DNA of 55,667 nt from Methylobacterium sp. Leaf118 (GCF_920984675.1 NZ_CAKLBV010000030.1:1-55667); one strand, 5' to 3'. Positions 16,974 through 26,102 are shown, counted from the stretch's first letter. Notes: generated by a model not told the origin, from the sequence alone. Program-made: numbers and translations.

Positions 16974-19076
16974 GTGCAGCGCGCGCGTGGCAGAGTTCAG
17001 GATACCCGGACCGACATGAAGACACTCCCGTCCGGCGATGGCTTCGTCGTGCCGCCGCGCCCCACCCGGGTCACCGCCGCCGAGACGCCCCGCGGCCCGC
17101 TCGCCTCCTCCATGATCGTCTTCGCGATCATCGTGGCCGGCCTCTATCTCGGCCGCGAGGTGCTGATCCCGATCGCGATCGCGGTGCTGCTCTCCTTCGT
17201 GCTGGGGCCGCTCGTGAACCTGCTGCGCCGGCTGCGGCTCGGCCGCTTCGTCGCGGTCCTGTTCACGGTGCTGCTCGCCACCGGGGTGATGGGCGCGCTC
17301 GCCACGGTGATCGGCGTGCAGGTCGCCGACCTCGTGCAAGACGTTCCGCGTTACCAGCACACGATCGAGCGCAAGATCGAGGGCCTGCGCGAGGGGCCCC
17401 TCGGCCGGACCATGGACTATGTCACCAACATCAATCGGGCGATCCACCAGGGCGGCGCCGAGGAGAACAAGGAGGAGGCCGAACGGTCCAAGCGCGAGCA
17501 GCAGGCGCGGCAGGACGAGGCCGCCCGGACCGGCACCAAGCCGGAGGCGGAGCCGGCCAAGCCGATGCTGGTCCAGGTGGAGGAGCGCCGCCCGAGCCCG
17601 TTGGAGATCGCCAGCGCGGTGCTCTCGCCGGTGGTGCAGCCCCTCGCCACCGCGGGCATCGTCGTGGTGGTGCTCCTGTTCATCCTGATGCAGCGGGAGG
17701 ACCTGCGCGACCGCCTAATCCGGCTCGCCGGCTCCAGCGACCTGCACCGCACCACCGTGGCGATGGACGATGCGGCGCGGCGGCTGTCGCGCTACTTCCT
17801 CGGCCAGCTCGCCCTCAACACCGCCTTCGGCGTCGTGATCGGCGTCGGCCTCTGGATCATCGGCGTGCCGAACCCGGTGCTGTGGGCGATCTTCTCCGCG
17901 ACGATGCGGTTCGTGCCCTATATCGGCGCCGTCCTCTCGGCGATCCTGCCCCTGGCGCTGGCGGCTGCGGTCGATCCCGGCTGGGGCATGGTGCTCGCCA
18001 CCCTGATCCTGTTCGCGGTGATCGAGCCGCTGGTCGGCCACGTCATCGAACCCTTGGTCTACGGCCACTCGACCGGGCTCTCGCCCTTCTCGGTGCTGGT
18101 CTCGGCCCTGTTCTGGACCTGGCTGTGGGGACCGGTCGGGCTGCTGCTCTCGACGCCGCTGACCGTCTGCCTCGTGGTGCTCGGACGCCATGTCGAGCGG
18201 CTCGAGTTCCTCGACGTGCTGTTCAGCAACCGCCCGGCGCTGACGCCGGTCGAGAACTTCTACCAGCGCATGCTCGCCGACGACCCCGAGGAGGCCCAGG
18301 AGCATGCCGAGCTGATCCTGCGGGAATGCTCGCTCTCGGCCTATTACGACGACGTCGTGCTCCGGGGCCTCGAACTCGCCGCCCGCGACGCCGCCCGCGG
18401 CGTGCTGACACCGGATCAGAAGGAGGACATCCGCGCCTCGATCACCGCGCTCGTCGAGGATCTGGAGGAGCGCAAGGACGGGGTGCCCGAGCCCTCGTCC
18501 AAGGCGGCCAAGCTGATCCCGACCGCGACCGGGGACGGAGAGAGCGCCTGCTCGAGCGAGCCGATCCCCGACCCGTCGCCCGAGGATCTGCCCGAGGCGT
18601 GGCGCCGGGAGGGGGCGGTGCTGCTCGTCTCCGGGCGCGGCTTCCTCGACGGGGCGGCGGCGGCCATCGCCGACCAGCTCCTGCGCAAGCGCGGCTTCGG
18701 CACGAGGCCGGTCTCCTTCGCCGAGGTCGCCCGGGTCCGGCTCGCCACCTGGGAACCCGGGGAGCCGCAGGCGGTCTGCGTGATCTCGCTGGCACTGAGC
18801 GGCGAGCCGACGCATCTCAGCCGCCTCGTCGGCCGGCTGCGGCGCAAGCTCGACACCGTGCCGATCGTCGCCGGCCTGTGGCGCCTCGACGAACCGGCCC
18901 TCTCGGACGAGCGGCTGCGGGCCAAGCTCGGCGCCGACGACCACGTCACGTCGCTGCGCGACCTCGTCGAGACCCTGCTGACCCTCGCCCGGGACGGCGG
19001 GACCGCGACCGAACCCGAACGGCGCGACGCCGCCACGCCCCCGCGTCAGGCGCTGCCGGAGCCGGAGCCGGCCTGA
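16974..19076 (+). CDS. AI-2E family transporter with long cytosolic extension
   Basis: The product is 700 residues. Hydrophobic helices begin around residue 47 (MIVFAIIVAGLYL, IAIAVLLSFVLGPLV, VAVLFTVLLATGV). A charged insert of about 45 residues (rich in E, K, R, Q) follows, then four or five more helices with the family segments LGQLALNTAFGVVIGVG, PNPVLWAIFSATMRFVPYIGA and the late EPLVGHVIEPLVYG. From about residue 420 a soluble tail of 280 residues follows, with no domain I can name. The GTG at 16974 has ggagg about nine bases upstream; ATG 17016 is an alternative. The family name is historical: most members are efflux permeases of uncertain substrate. Confidence 0.85.
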   Translation: MQRARGRVQDTRTDMKTLPSGDGFVVPPRPTRVTAAETPRGPLASSMIVFAIIVAGLYLGREVLIPIAIAVLLSFVLGPLVNLLRRLRLGRFVAVLFTVLLATGVMGALATVIGVQVADLVQDVPRYQHTIERKIEGLREGPLGRTMDYVTNINRAIHQGGAEENKEEAERSKREQQARQDEAARTGTKPEAEPAKPMLVQVEERRPSPLEIASAVLSPVVQPLATAGIVVVVLLFILMQREDLRDRLIRLAGSSDLHRTTVAMDDAARRLSRYFLGQLALNTAFGVVIGVGLWIIGVPNPVLWAIFSATMRFVPYIGAVLSAILPLALAAAVDPGWGMVLATLILFAVIEPLVGHVIEPLVYGHSTGLSPFSVLVSALFWTWLWGPVGLLLSTPLTVCLVVLGRHVERLEFLDVLFSNRPALTPVENFYQRMLADDPEEAQEHAELILRECSLSAYYDDVVLRGLELAARDAARGVLTPDQKEDIRASITALVEDLEERKDGVPEPSSKAAKLIPTATGDGESACSSEPIPDPSPEDLPEAWRREGAVLLVSGRGFLDGAAAAIADQLLRKRGFGTRPVSFAEVARVRLATWEPGEPQAVCVISLALSGEPTHLSRLVGRLRRKLDTVPIVAGLWRLDEPALSDERLRAKLGADDHVTSLRDLVETLLTLARDGGTATEPERRDAATPPRQALPEPEPA

Positions 19077-19083
19077 CCGTCCC

Positions 19084-22000
19084 TCAGCCGGCGGCCGAGC
19101 GACGGGCCAGCGCCACCACCTGCTCCGGGGTCGGCGGGTTGGCCGGGTGGTGGCTGAGGCAGAGCGGCGCGCGCAGCTTGAACGGGCGTCCCGAGCCCTC
19201 CGTGGCGAAGTAGAACTCGCCCGCCCCGAGCCGCCCGATGTCGCTGGCGCTGCCGCCGCTGGCCGCCAAAATCTCCTGGGCCGCCGCGATGGTGGCCGGG
19301 GAGGCTTGGCGGCCGAAGAACTGGGTCGTGCAGTTCGAGACGATCTGGTTGTGGATGCCCCGCGGCACCTGCGTCGCCACGATCATGCCGAGCCCGTATT
19401 TGCGCCCCTGCGCCACCAGCTTGATGCCGCTGCCCAGGCTCGCGGTGCTTCGGCCGGAGGGCAGGAAGGTCTGCGCCTCGTCCACCACGTAGAGCAGGCC
19501 GCGGGGCGAGGGGTTCTTCTTGATCCAGCCGAACAGAGCCATCTGGAGCCGGTTGACGAAATCCTCTCGGGCCGCGTCCGAGCCGAGGCCGGACAGATTG
19601 ACGACCGAGATCCGCGTCCGGGCGGCGTCGGCTCCGTAGAACAGGCGCGCGGGATCGAGCACCGTCCCGTCGACCTTGAGGAGCGGGTTGGTGGCAACCG
19701 CCGCGTGGAGTTGGTCGGCCATGCCGGCGGCAAGTCTTTGGGAATTACCGATCCGGCTGGCGCCGTCCGGCAGGTCGCCGAGCAATGCCGTGAAATCGGC
19801 GAGATCGCCGCCGCCGCGGTCGGCGAACAGGCTCAGCGCATCGGACAGCACCCCACGCGGGAGCTGCCGCGACGCATTCGCGAGGGGCGCCAGTGTCTCG
19901 GCCGCCATCTCGATCGCCTGCTGGCGCTCGTCAGGGTCTTCGCCGACGCTCGCGAAATCGGGCATCGCCGCGAGAAACAGGGGATTGCCGGCGCGACGGC
20001 CGGGCGTCCAGACCATCACCTCCACGCTCTCCCGGTAGCGGGCGGCCTTGGCGTCGTCCTCGGGCGAGAAGGCGCCCGGCCGCTCCGGCCAGGGCTCGCC
20101 CAGCCGCGACAGATCGTTGTTGGGATCGACCACGATGGCCGGGATGCCGGCGAGCGCCGCCTCTTCGACGAGGCGGCGCAGCATGACGGTCTTGCCCGAA
20201 CCGGATCCGGCGATGATCGCGGTGTGGCGCGGCAGCAGCCCCAGGGGCAGGCTCACGGGCGGGGCCTCGGGGGTGAGCCGGCGCCCTACCGGGATCGCCT
20301 CCGCGGGCGGGGCCACGGCGGCGCCCGGCGCGGGCACCGCCGGGGGCTTCGGCACGGGACGGATCCGCGGCTCAGGCTGCGGCGCGATGGGTGCATCCGG
20401 CTCGGAGGCGGGCAAAAGTCCGGCGGGCAAGGGTCCGGTGGGCAAGGGTCCGGTGGGCAGAAGTCCGGCGAGCGAGGGTGGGGCAGGCAGGGATGGGTTG
20501 GACGGGGGCGCGACCGGCGACGCCTCGTCAATGGCGGGCGCCGCCGCGACGGTCGAACCGGCAAGCCCCGCCTTCCGAAAGAACTCCGTTCCGGCGAGGG
20601 GCCGCTCGGACCGCAGCCAGCGCTCGAACCGATCGAACCGGCCCTCGGCGGTCGCCCGCTCGCGCAGGGCCCGCAGGGCGGCGAAGCTGCGCAGGTCGTC
20701 GTCGCTCGGCTCGATCCACGTGCCGCCCGCGGCCAGGAAGGCGTCGAAGAGCTGCCGCGTCTTGGCCCCGCTCGGCAGGGCCCCGCGGCGCACGATCAGC
20801 AGTTCGCGGCCCGGGATCCGGGTGGAGATGCCCGAGGCGGTGAGCGCCGCCCGCAGCCGCGCCTGGAAGGCGATGGCGTTCTGCTGCGGCAGCGCCCGGT
20901 AGCAGACGTGGCGCTCGCGGTCGTTCTCGTTCCGGTGGATGAAGGTGAGCCGCCCGTGCAGCGGTGGGATCTTCTGCTCGGGCTCGCCCTTGCTGGCGAT
21001 GTCGATGGCGTCGTCCGGATCGTCCTCGACGGCGTAGAGGTCGAAGGCGGCCCGCAGGACCTCACCGAGCGTGTTCTCGTCGTCGGCGAGCAGGCCGTCG
21101 ATGGCGACGGCGCGCTTCTCGGCGGCGAGATCGAAGTTCTCGACCTTCGGCCCCGATTTGGGCGGCGTCGTCTCGATCAGGCTGGGGCATTCCGTCGCCT
21201 CGCCCCGGGCGAGGCAGTCGCGGCGGAAGGCGTCGCAGCGCATGAGGATCGTGCGCGGCATCATGCCGGCTTCGGCAGCCGCCGCGATGGCCGCCCCGTC
21301 GAACGGCCAGGTCGGGTGCGGCGGCGCGAAGCCGGCCTCGGCATAGGCGGGCGCCAACCGGGCACGGATCAACGCGGCGGCGGCGGTGCAGTCGTTCATG
21401 CCCTTGAGGAGGATCGGGGTGTCGAAGCGATGCCGCGTGGCGCGAAGGCCCCGTTCCTCCATGCGCGTCCAGGAATCCGGCAAGCAGGTGACCAGCGTCA
21501 TCCCACGCCCGCACACGTCATGGATTTCGAGCAGTCCCGCTGCCAACACCTCGGCGAGGCTCGCGCTGGCATCGAGATCGTCCGTCGCAGCGAGCCGGCT
21601 CGCGTCGATCACCCCGTCGATCTGGTCCAACGCGATGAGCGTCGGTCCGCTCAGCCCCATGATCCACGACAGGCCGCGCACGACTTCGACCGGTGCCGGA
21701 GGCGGCGTGCGGAAGCCCAGGGCCGCGCGTTCAGCCGGGTCGGCCTCGTAGCCCTGCAGCCACGCATGGGCCAGCCCGACTGCGCTCAAATCCTGCGTTC
21801 GCAACAGGCACAACGCGCGGAACACATCCTGATGCTTCAGCGCCCGCGCGGCATCGACGCTCATCAAGGCGCGGACGAGCAGGTCGACGATGCGGCGCGC
21901 ATCGATGTTGGGCGTGTTGAACGCTTCCTCGACCTGCTTCTCGACGCGGAATCGACGCGCCACCCCTGCGAGCACAGCGTCAGATTGCCGGCGCCCATCC

Positions 22001-22341
22001 GGCATTGTTTGAAGCAGACCGGTGACGAAGCTGAGCGCAGCGCTCCGCCAGAAATCCGTCAGACCGAGCACGTCGAGGAGCACGAACCAGCCGCCCGAGC
22101 GCCAGACCTCACGGCGAACCTGCCCAACCAGATGCGTCTTGCCGACACCCGATTGGCCGACGAGTGCGCGCCCGAGCGCCCGCTGGCCAGGCTGGCGCTG
22201 CTCTTCGTGGAGGGCGTCGACAAGATCGGACACGCGCACGTCGTTCGGGCCGCCCGTCGGCTCCACGTCGAGCCAGACGCTGTCGAGGGTGCGCACCCAA
22301 TCGAAATCGACCCGGCGCAGGGCGTCGAGGGCTTGGTTCAT
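19084..22341 (-). CDS. Two-P-loop ATPase: STAND/ORC-like NTPase fused to HerA-like domain
   Basis: The product is 1085 residues. The N-terminal NTPase (about 1-400) has Walker A GQSGVGKT (62-69) and a Walker B-like IALDQID (D239, Q240). The D-Q form recalls STAND NTPases. A middle region (about 400-620) contains CYRALPQQNAIAFQ and an RRGALPSGAKTRQLF...GGTWIEPSDDDL segment of no known family. A Pro/Gly linker is made by 15-bp repeats. The C-terminal HerA/DUF853-like motor has Walker A AGSGSGKT (K717), Walker B LLYVVDEAQ (D954, E955) and VATQVPRGIHNQIVSNC. The ATG at 22341 overlaps the stop of the upstream gene by four bases. HerA-like motors often pair with nucleases; one is encoded in this operon. 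Confidence 0.85.
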   Translation of the reverse strand: MNQALDALRRVDFDWVRTLDSVWLDVEPTGGPNDVRVSDLVDALHEEQRQPGQRALGRALVGQSGVGKTHLVGQVRREVWRSGGWFVLLDVLGLTDFWRSAALSFVTGLLQTMPDGRRQSDAVLAGVARRFRVEKQVEEAFNTPNIDARRIVDLLVRALMSVDAARALKHQDVFRALCLLRTQDLSAVGLAHAWLQGYEADPAERAALGFRTPPPAPVEVVRGLSWIMGLSGPTLIALDQIDGVIDASRLAATDDLDASASLAEVLAAGLLEIHDVCGRGMTLVTCLPDSWTRMEERGLRATRHRFDTPILLKGMNDCTAAAALIRARLAPAYAEAGFAPPHPTWPFDGAAIAAAAEAGMMPRTILMRCDAFRRDCLARGEATECPSLIETTPPKSGPKVENFDLAAEKRAVAIDGLLADDENTLGEVLRAAFDLYAVEDDPDDAIDIASKGEPEQKIPPLHGRLTFIHRNENDRERHVCYRALPQQNAIAFQARLRAALTASGISTRIPGRELLIVRRGALPSGAKTRQLFDAFLAAGGTWIEPSDDDLRSFAALRALRERATAEGRFDRFERWLRSERPLAGTEFFRKAGLAGSTVAAAPAIDEASPVAPPSNPSLPAPPSLAGLLPTGPLPTGPLPAGLLPASEPDAPIAPQPEPRIRPVPKPPAVPAPGAAVAPPAEAIPVGRRLTPEAPPVSLPLGLLPRHTAIIAGSGSGKTVMLRRLVEEAALAGIPAIVVDPNNDLSRLGEPWPERPGAFSPEDDAKAARYRESVEVMVWTPGRRAGNPLFLAAMPDFASVGEDPDERQQAIEMAAETLAPLANASRQLPRGVLSDALSLFADRGGGDLADFTALLGDLPDGASRIGNSQRLAAGMADQLHAAVATNPLLKVDGTVLDPARLFYGADAARTRISVVNLSGLGSDAAREDFVNRLQMALFGWIKKNPSPRGLLYVVDEAQTFLPSGRSTASLGSGIKLVAQGRKYGLGMIVATQVPRGIHNQIVSNCTTQFFGRQASPATIAAAQEILAASGGSASDIGRLGAGEFYFATEGSGRPFKLRAPLCLSHHPANPPTPEQVVALARRSAAG
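20410..20469. repeat. 15-bp tandem repeat inside the ATPase gene
   Basis: Four units of gggcaagggtccggt with small differences. On the coding strand they give the repeated pentapeptide P-L-P-T-G in the linker before the HerA-like domain. The frame is kept. Confidence 0.85.
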
Positions 22342-23126
22342 GACTGGATCCAGAGGAGGTGGAACGGCTCGCCAGCCGGGCTGTAAGCGGCCTCGCGCTC
22401 CGCTGCGTCGATGGCCTTCGGATCGTTGAGCTGGCTCAACCCCGCCGTCCGATCCCCCTTGAGGATCGCCGCGAGCCCGGCATCGACCGTGGCACGGTCG
22501 AGATCGGACAGGCGGGCCCGCAGCGCGCTCAGGCGCACCGCCGTGGCCCGCTCGCCGCCGGTGATCGCCAGATAGGCCTCCTCGATGCGGGCGCGGAGTT
22601 TTTTGGGGGAAAACGCCTTCGCGGACTTGGTCTCCGGCGCGCGCCTCGGCTTCGGCGCGGCCTTCGGCTTGGCGGCGGCTTTTTCAGAAAGCGCCTTCTT
22701 GGCAAGAGCCTCCTTGGCGGGAGCCTCCTTGGCAGAAGTCTTCTTGGCGGGAGCCTTCCCGGTAGGAACCTTGGCCTTCGCGGCGGGCGCGGCCTCCGGC
22801 TCGGGGGGAAGCCCGACGAGGTCGGCGAGCGCCGCGCCGGTGGCGTCGAGATGGCGGTGGATCAGGGCGAGCCAGTCCTGGAGGACGCGGGCGCCGGGGG
22901 GGAGCGGGTCGCGCAGATGGTCGCCGGCCCAGGCCCAGCCCCGGTCGGTCACCTCAAGCCGGAGCGAGCGGCCCTGTCGGGTCGCCTCGAGGAAGCGGCC
23001 GGCGACCAGGGCCTCGCGGTCGGCCCGCTCGACCCGCGGAACAATCTCGCTCTGGAGGGCGGCGCCGTGGCGGCCCAGCAGGCACCAGAGGATCAGCGCC
23101 TGTGTCGGGGTCGGCGTATCGGTCAT
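22338..23126 (-). CDS. Winged-helix-like protein with lysine-rich repeat linker (operon partner)
   Basis: The product is 262 residues; I recognise no named family. Residues 1-90 look like a winged helix (ALILWCLLGRHGAALQSEIVP...LEVTDRGWAWAGDHL). Residues about 115-175 are a histone-H1-like linker of A-K-x-A-P-A-K-K units, encoded by 15-bp repeats. The last 85 residues form a second helical domain (KLRARIEEAYLAITGG...ATVDAGLAAILKGD...AGEPFHLLWIQS). The start overlaps the nuclease stop (ATGA), and its stop overlaps the ATPase start. The position suggests an adaptor between nuclease and motor, possibly contacting DNA through the basic linker; this is inference. Confidence 0.75.
   Translation of the reverse strand: MTDTPTPTQALILWCLLGRHGAALQSEIVPRVERADREALVAGRFLEATRQGRSLRLEVTDRGWAWAGDHLRDPLPPGARVLQDWLALIHRHLDATGAALADLVGLPPEPEAAPAAKAKVPTGKAPAKKTSAKEAPAKEALAKKALSEKAAAKPKAAPKPRRAPETKSAKAFSPKKLRARIEEAYLAITGGERATAVRLSALRARLSDLDRATVDAGLAAILKGDRTAGLSQLNDPKAIDAAEREAAYSPAGEPFHLLWIQS
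22693..22767. repeat. 15-bp tandem repeat inside the linker gene
   Basis: Five units close to gcctccttggcggga, which on the coding strand give alternating A-K-K/A-K-E pentapeptides. They are degenerate but in frame. Confidence 0.75.
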
Positions 23127-24118
23127 GGAGGGGTCGTCTCCGTCACGGGGCGCCGCAGGCGGACCACAGCGCGGATTTTTTCCAGGGTGCGGGCGAGGTC
23201 GGTCTCGACCTGCCGGTTGGTGATGCGCAGGACGAGATAGCCCGCCGCCAGCAGCACGGCATCGCGGTGGCGGTCGGCCTCGAACAGGGCGGGCGCCCGG
23301 TGCTCGGGCCCGTCGAGCTCCACCACGATCGCGTGGGCGCGGCAGAGCAGGTCGACGCGCGGATGCGGCCCGAACCCGGGCAGGCGCACCGTCTCGTTGC
23401 CCGAAAACAGCCCGGCGAGTTCCGCGTCGCCCGCGAGCGCCGCCTCGACCCGCCGCTCGACGGCGCTGTTCGGATGGGCGCGGGAGCACGGCGGGACGAA
23501 GCGCTCGGTGAGCGGCGCGGCCTCCCGCGCGAGTTCGCAGGCGCCGTAGAGGATGCGGTCGTAGGGCGGGCTCTCCGGTGGATGGGCAGGGAGAACGGCG
23601 ACGGTCGCCGCCCCCGCGCCGGCGCACCACCCGAGCGCCTCGATCACCGGCGCGGCGCGGGCGGGCGAGCCCGGATCGACCTCGGCGACGAGGATCAGCC
23701 CGGACGGGTCGAGAGCCAGGAGGAGTTGGGCGAGTTCCACCTCCCGCGCCGCCCGCCGGAACCGGGGCGGTTGGCCCCTGGCGGCGCGCTTGGCCGCCGC
23801 CCGCAGCCAGGGCCCGGAGCGGCGCGGATCACCGGCCGCGGCCTGCGCCTCCATGCCAGTCCCGTCGGGCCAGCGGGCCAGGGCCAGTTCGGCGAGGTCG
23901 TCGAGCAGCCGGTCGAGGATCGCCGCAGCCCCGGGCAGCCCGTCGGTCGCCAGGAGGAGGCTGCCGCGCCCGGGATCGAGCGCCGCAGCGAGCGGCCCGG
24001 GGCCGAGCCCGATCACCGTGAGCCGGCCACCGGAGGCGAGGCCGGCGACCCGCCCGGACAGTTCCGCGAGGTCGAGCCGCGGCCGCGCCGAGAGGCCGAA
24101 CGGGGCGGATGGATGCAC
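23123..24118 (-). CDS. VSR/DUF559-type endonuclease-like protein
   Basis: The product is 331 residues. The C-terminal 115 residues carry the signature of the VSR/DUF559 branch of PD-(D/E)XK nucleases: E221, D256 in RVDLLC, E268-x-D-G in VVELDGPEH with H273, then D282-RHRD and GYLVLRI. The N-terminal 200 residues are Ala/Leu-rich with no named domain; one segment (LILVAEVDPG...PVIEALGWCAG) may be a Rossmann-like or degenerate nuclease-like fold. The start is GTG at 24118 with ggaagg about ten bases upstream. It is the first gene of the three-gene unit. All catalytic-type residues are present, so activity is plausible. Confidence 0.75.
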   Translation of the reverse strand: MHPSAPFGLSARPRLDLAELSGRVAGLASGGRLTVIGLGPGPLAAALDPGRGSLLLATDGLPGAAAILDRLLDDLAELALARWPDGTGMEAQAAAGDPRRSGPWLRAAAKRAARGQPPRFRRAAREVELAQLLLALDPSGLILVAEVDPGSPARAAPVIEALGWCAGAGAATVAVLPAHPPESPPYDRILYGACELAREAAPLTERFVPPCSRAHPNSAVERRVEAALAGDAELAGLFSGNETVRLPGFGPHPRVDLLCRAHAIVVELDGPEHRAPALFEADRHRDAVLLAAGYLVLRITNRQVETDLARTLEKIRAVVRLRRPVTETTPP

Positions 24119-24319
24119 GTGGGCGTCGCCTTCCCGGCACCGGGGGTTCTTTGAAAGGCGACCCGGTTGCGTCCCGGAATTTGGAGCACAGGTTGTCGGC
24201 GCTGACTAGCCGGTTGTCCCCGGCCCGGGGGGAACCGCTACAAAATGCGGGCGCGGCGGGTTGACGCCGCCGCCGCCGGCGGCTTCGCTCCCCCGGTCAA
24301 CGGGAGGCTGTCCCCTCGC

Positions 24320-25111
24320 ATGAGCGTCGTCGATCTCGCCCGGTTCATGGAAGACCTCGCCACCCAGTCCGGAGCGGCGATCCTGCCGTTCTTCCGGGCG
24401 CATTTCGGCCTGGACGACAAGTCTCACGGCACCAGCCGGGCCTTCGACCCCGTCACCGAGGCCGACCGGGCGGCGGAGGCCGTGATGCGGCGGATGATCA
24501 CGGATCAGCTCCCGCATCACGGCATCCTCGGCGAGGAGTTCGGCGCCGAGCGGGCGGACGCGGAATGCGTCTGGGTGCTCGACCCGATCGACGGCACCCG
24601 CGCCTTCATCAGCGGCCTGCCGACCTGGGGGACGCTGATCGGCCTCACCCATCACGGCGCGGCGGTGCGCGGGCTGATGCACCAGCCCTATCTCAACGAG
24701 CGCTTCCTCGGCGACGGCAAGACCGCGAGCGTGCGCACGGCCAAGGGCGAACGGCGCCTGCACACCCGCCGCGCCGACGCGCTCGCCGACGCGATCCTCG
24801 CCACCACGGATCCGCGCCTGTTCGCCGAGGGCGAGGAGGCCGAGGGCTTCCGCGCGGTCGAGGGCACGGTGCGGATGTCGCGCTACGGGACCGATTGCTA
24901 CGCCTACTGCATGCTGGCGGCGGGGCAGATCGACCTCGTGGTCGAGGCTGGGCTGAAGCCCTACGACATCGTCGCGCTCATCCCCATCGTCGAGGGCGCG
25001 GGCGGTGTCGTGACCGCCTGGGACGGCGGCCCGGCGACCGGCGGCGGGCGCATCGTGGCGGCGGGCGATCCGCGTCTGCACGAGGCGGCCCTGCGGCGGC
25101 TCGCACCCTAG
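24320..25111 (+). CDS. hisN: Inositol monophosphatase-family histidinol-phosphatase
   Basis: HisN-type enzymes dephosphorylate L-histidinol phosphate in histidine synthesis. The product is 263 residues. Metal-binding motifs are GEEFG (residues about 73-77), the family signature WVLDPIDGTRAFISG and the late KPYDIVALIPIVEGAGG. The R-A-F-I-S-G-L-P-T-W-G-T-L-I-G-L run is typical of the HisN branch, although an inositol or fructose-bisphosphate phosphatase role is possible. The ATG at 24320 is the first after the divergent nuclease operon, with about 200 bases between the two starts. Confidence 0.85.
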   Translation: MSVVDLARFMEDLATQSGAAILPFFRAHFGLDDKSHGTSRAFDPVTEADRAAEAVMRRMITDQLPHHGILGEEFGAERADAECVWVLDPIDGTRAFISGLPTWGTLIGLTHHGAAVRGLMHQPYLNERFLGDGKTASVRTAKGERRLHTRRADALADAILATTDPRLFAEGEEAEGFRAVEGTVRMSRYGTDCYAYCMLAAGQIDLVVEAGLKPYDIVALIPIVEGAGGVVTAWDGGPATGGGRIVAAGDPRLHEAALRRLAP

Positions 25112-25154
25112 GAGCCGCCAGGGCCACGCCCCCCGTCGAGAGCGGCGCGCCGGA

Positions 25155-26102
25155 TCAGTAGCTCTGGGTCGGCCGGTCGAGGACGCGCCGGCCCATCAGG
25201 CTGGCGGCCAGATCCACCATGAGGAGGGCGGTGCGCCCGCGCTCGTCGAGGAACGGGTTGAGCTCGACGAGATCGAGGCTGCCGACGAGGCCGGAATCGT
25301 GGAGCATCTCCATGATGAGATGGGCTTCCCGGAAGGTCGCGCCCCCCGGCACCGTGGTGCCGACGCCGGGCGCGATGTCGGGATCGAGGAAATCCACGTC
25401 GAGGCTCACGTGCAGGCGCCCGCCCGCCGCCGCGACCCGGCCGAGGAACGCCCGGAGCGGGGCGACCACGCCGGCCTCGTCGATGGTCCGCATGTCGTGG
25501 ACCATCACCCCGGCGTCGCGCACCGCCGCGCGCTCCGCCGGATCGAGGCTGCGCGTGCCCATCAGGCAGACATGGCGCGGATCGATGGGGGCGGGCGGGG
25601 GCGGCAGGAACCCCTCGAAGCCGGGGAGGCCGGTGGCGTAGGCCAGGGGCACGCCGTGCAGGTTGCCGCTGGTGGTGGTGTGCAGGGTGTGGAAATCCGC
25701 ATGCGCGTCGAGCCAGAGCACGAAGAGCGGGCGGCCCTCGGCGGCCGCCCGGCGCGCGAGGCCGCACAAAGTCCCGGCCGACAGGCTGTGGTCGCCCCCG
25801 AGGAAGATCGGGATGCCCTCGGCGCTGGCCGCGTAGGCCGCCTCGGACAGGATCGCGGTCCAGGCCGCGAAGGCGCCGAGATGGCGCAGGGTGGCGTTGG
25901 GATGGGCCGGATCGACGACGCCGGCCGGCGGCGCGAGGTCCCCGGCATCGACGATGGCGTGCCCGAGGCCGGACAGGGTCTCGGCGAGGCCCGCCGCGCG
26001 GTAGGCGCTCGGCCCCATGTCGCAGCCCAGGCGCCCGGCTCCCTCCTGGACGCGGGCGCCGATGAGGGTGCAGCGCGGTTGGGTGGTCGGCAATTCGGTC
26101 AT
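25155..26102 (-). CDS. rocF: Arginase
   Basis: Arginase hydrolyses arginine to ornithine and urea using a two-Mn2+ centre. The product is 315 residues. All ureohydrolase motifs are present: GGDHS, LDAHADFHT and SLDVDFLDPD. The segment LVELNPFLDERGRTA is typical of arginases rather than agmatinases. The ATG at 26102 gives the family N-terminus (CTLIGARVQEGAG...GP). No ornithine-using gene is adjacent. It ends convergently with hisN, 43 bases apart. Confidence 0.93.
   Translation of the reverse strand: MTELPTTQPRCTLIGARVQEGAGRLGCDMGPSAYRAAGLAETLSGLGHAIVDAGDLAPPAGVVDPAHPNATLRHLGAFAAWTAILSEAAYAASAEGIPIFLGGDHSLSAGTLCGLARRAAAEGRPLFVLWLDAHADFHTLHTTTSGNLHGVPLAYATGLPGFEGFLPPPPAPIDPRHVCLMGTRSLDPAERAAVRDAGVMVHDMRTIDEAGVVAPLRAFLGRVAAAGGRLHVSLDVDFLDPDIAPGVGTTVPGGATFREAHLIMEMLHDSGLVGSLDLVELNPFLDERGRTALLMVDLAASLMGRRVLDRPTQSY

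Noticed and set aside
19147..22386. Plus-strand open frame of about 1080 codons opposite the ATPase gene
   Set aside because: Antisense shadow; the minus-strand frame has two Walker A/B sets and coupled neighbours.
19084..24118. Mobile genomic island around the ATPase/nuclease operon
   Set aside because: No integrase, tRNA end, direct repeats or insertion sequence flank it, and base composition looks like the neighbours. It may still be accessory, but the sequence alone does not show transfer.
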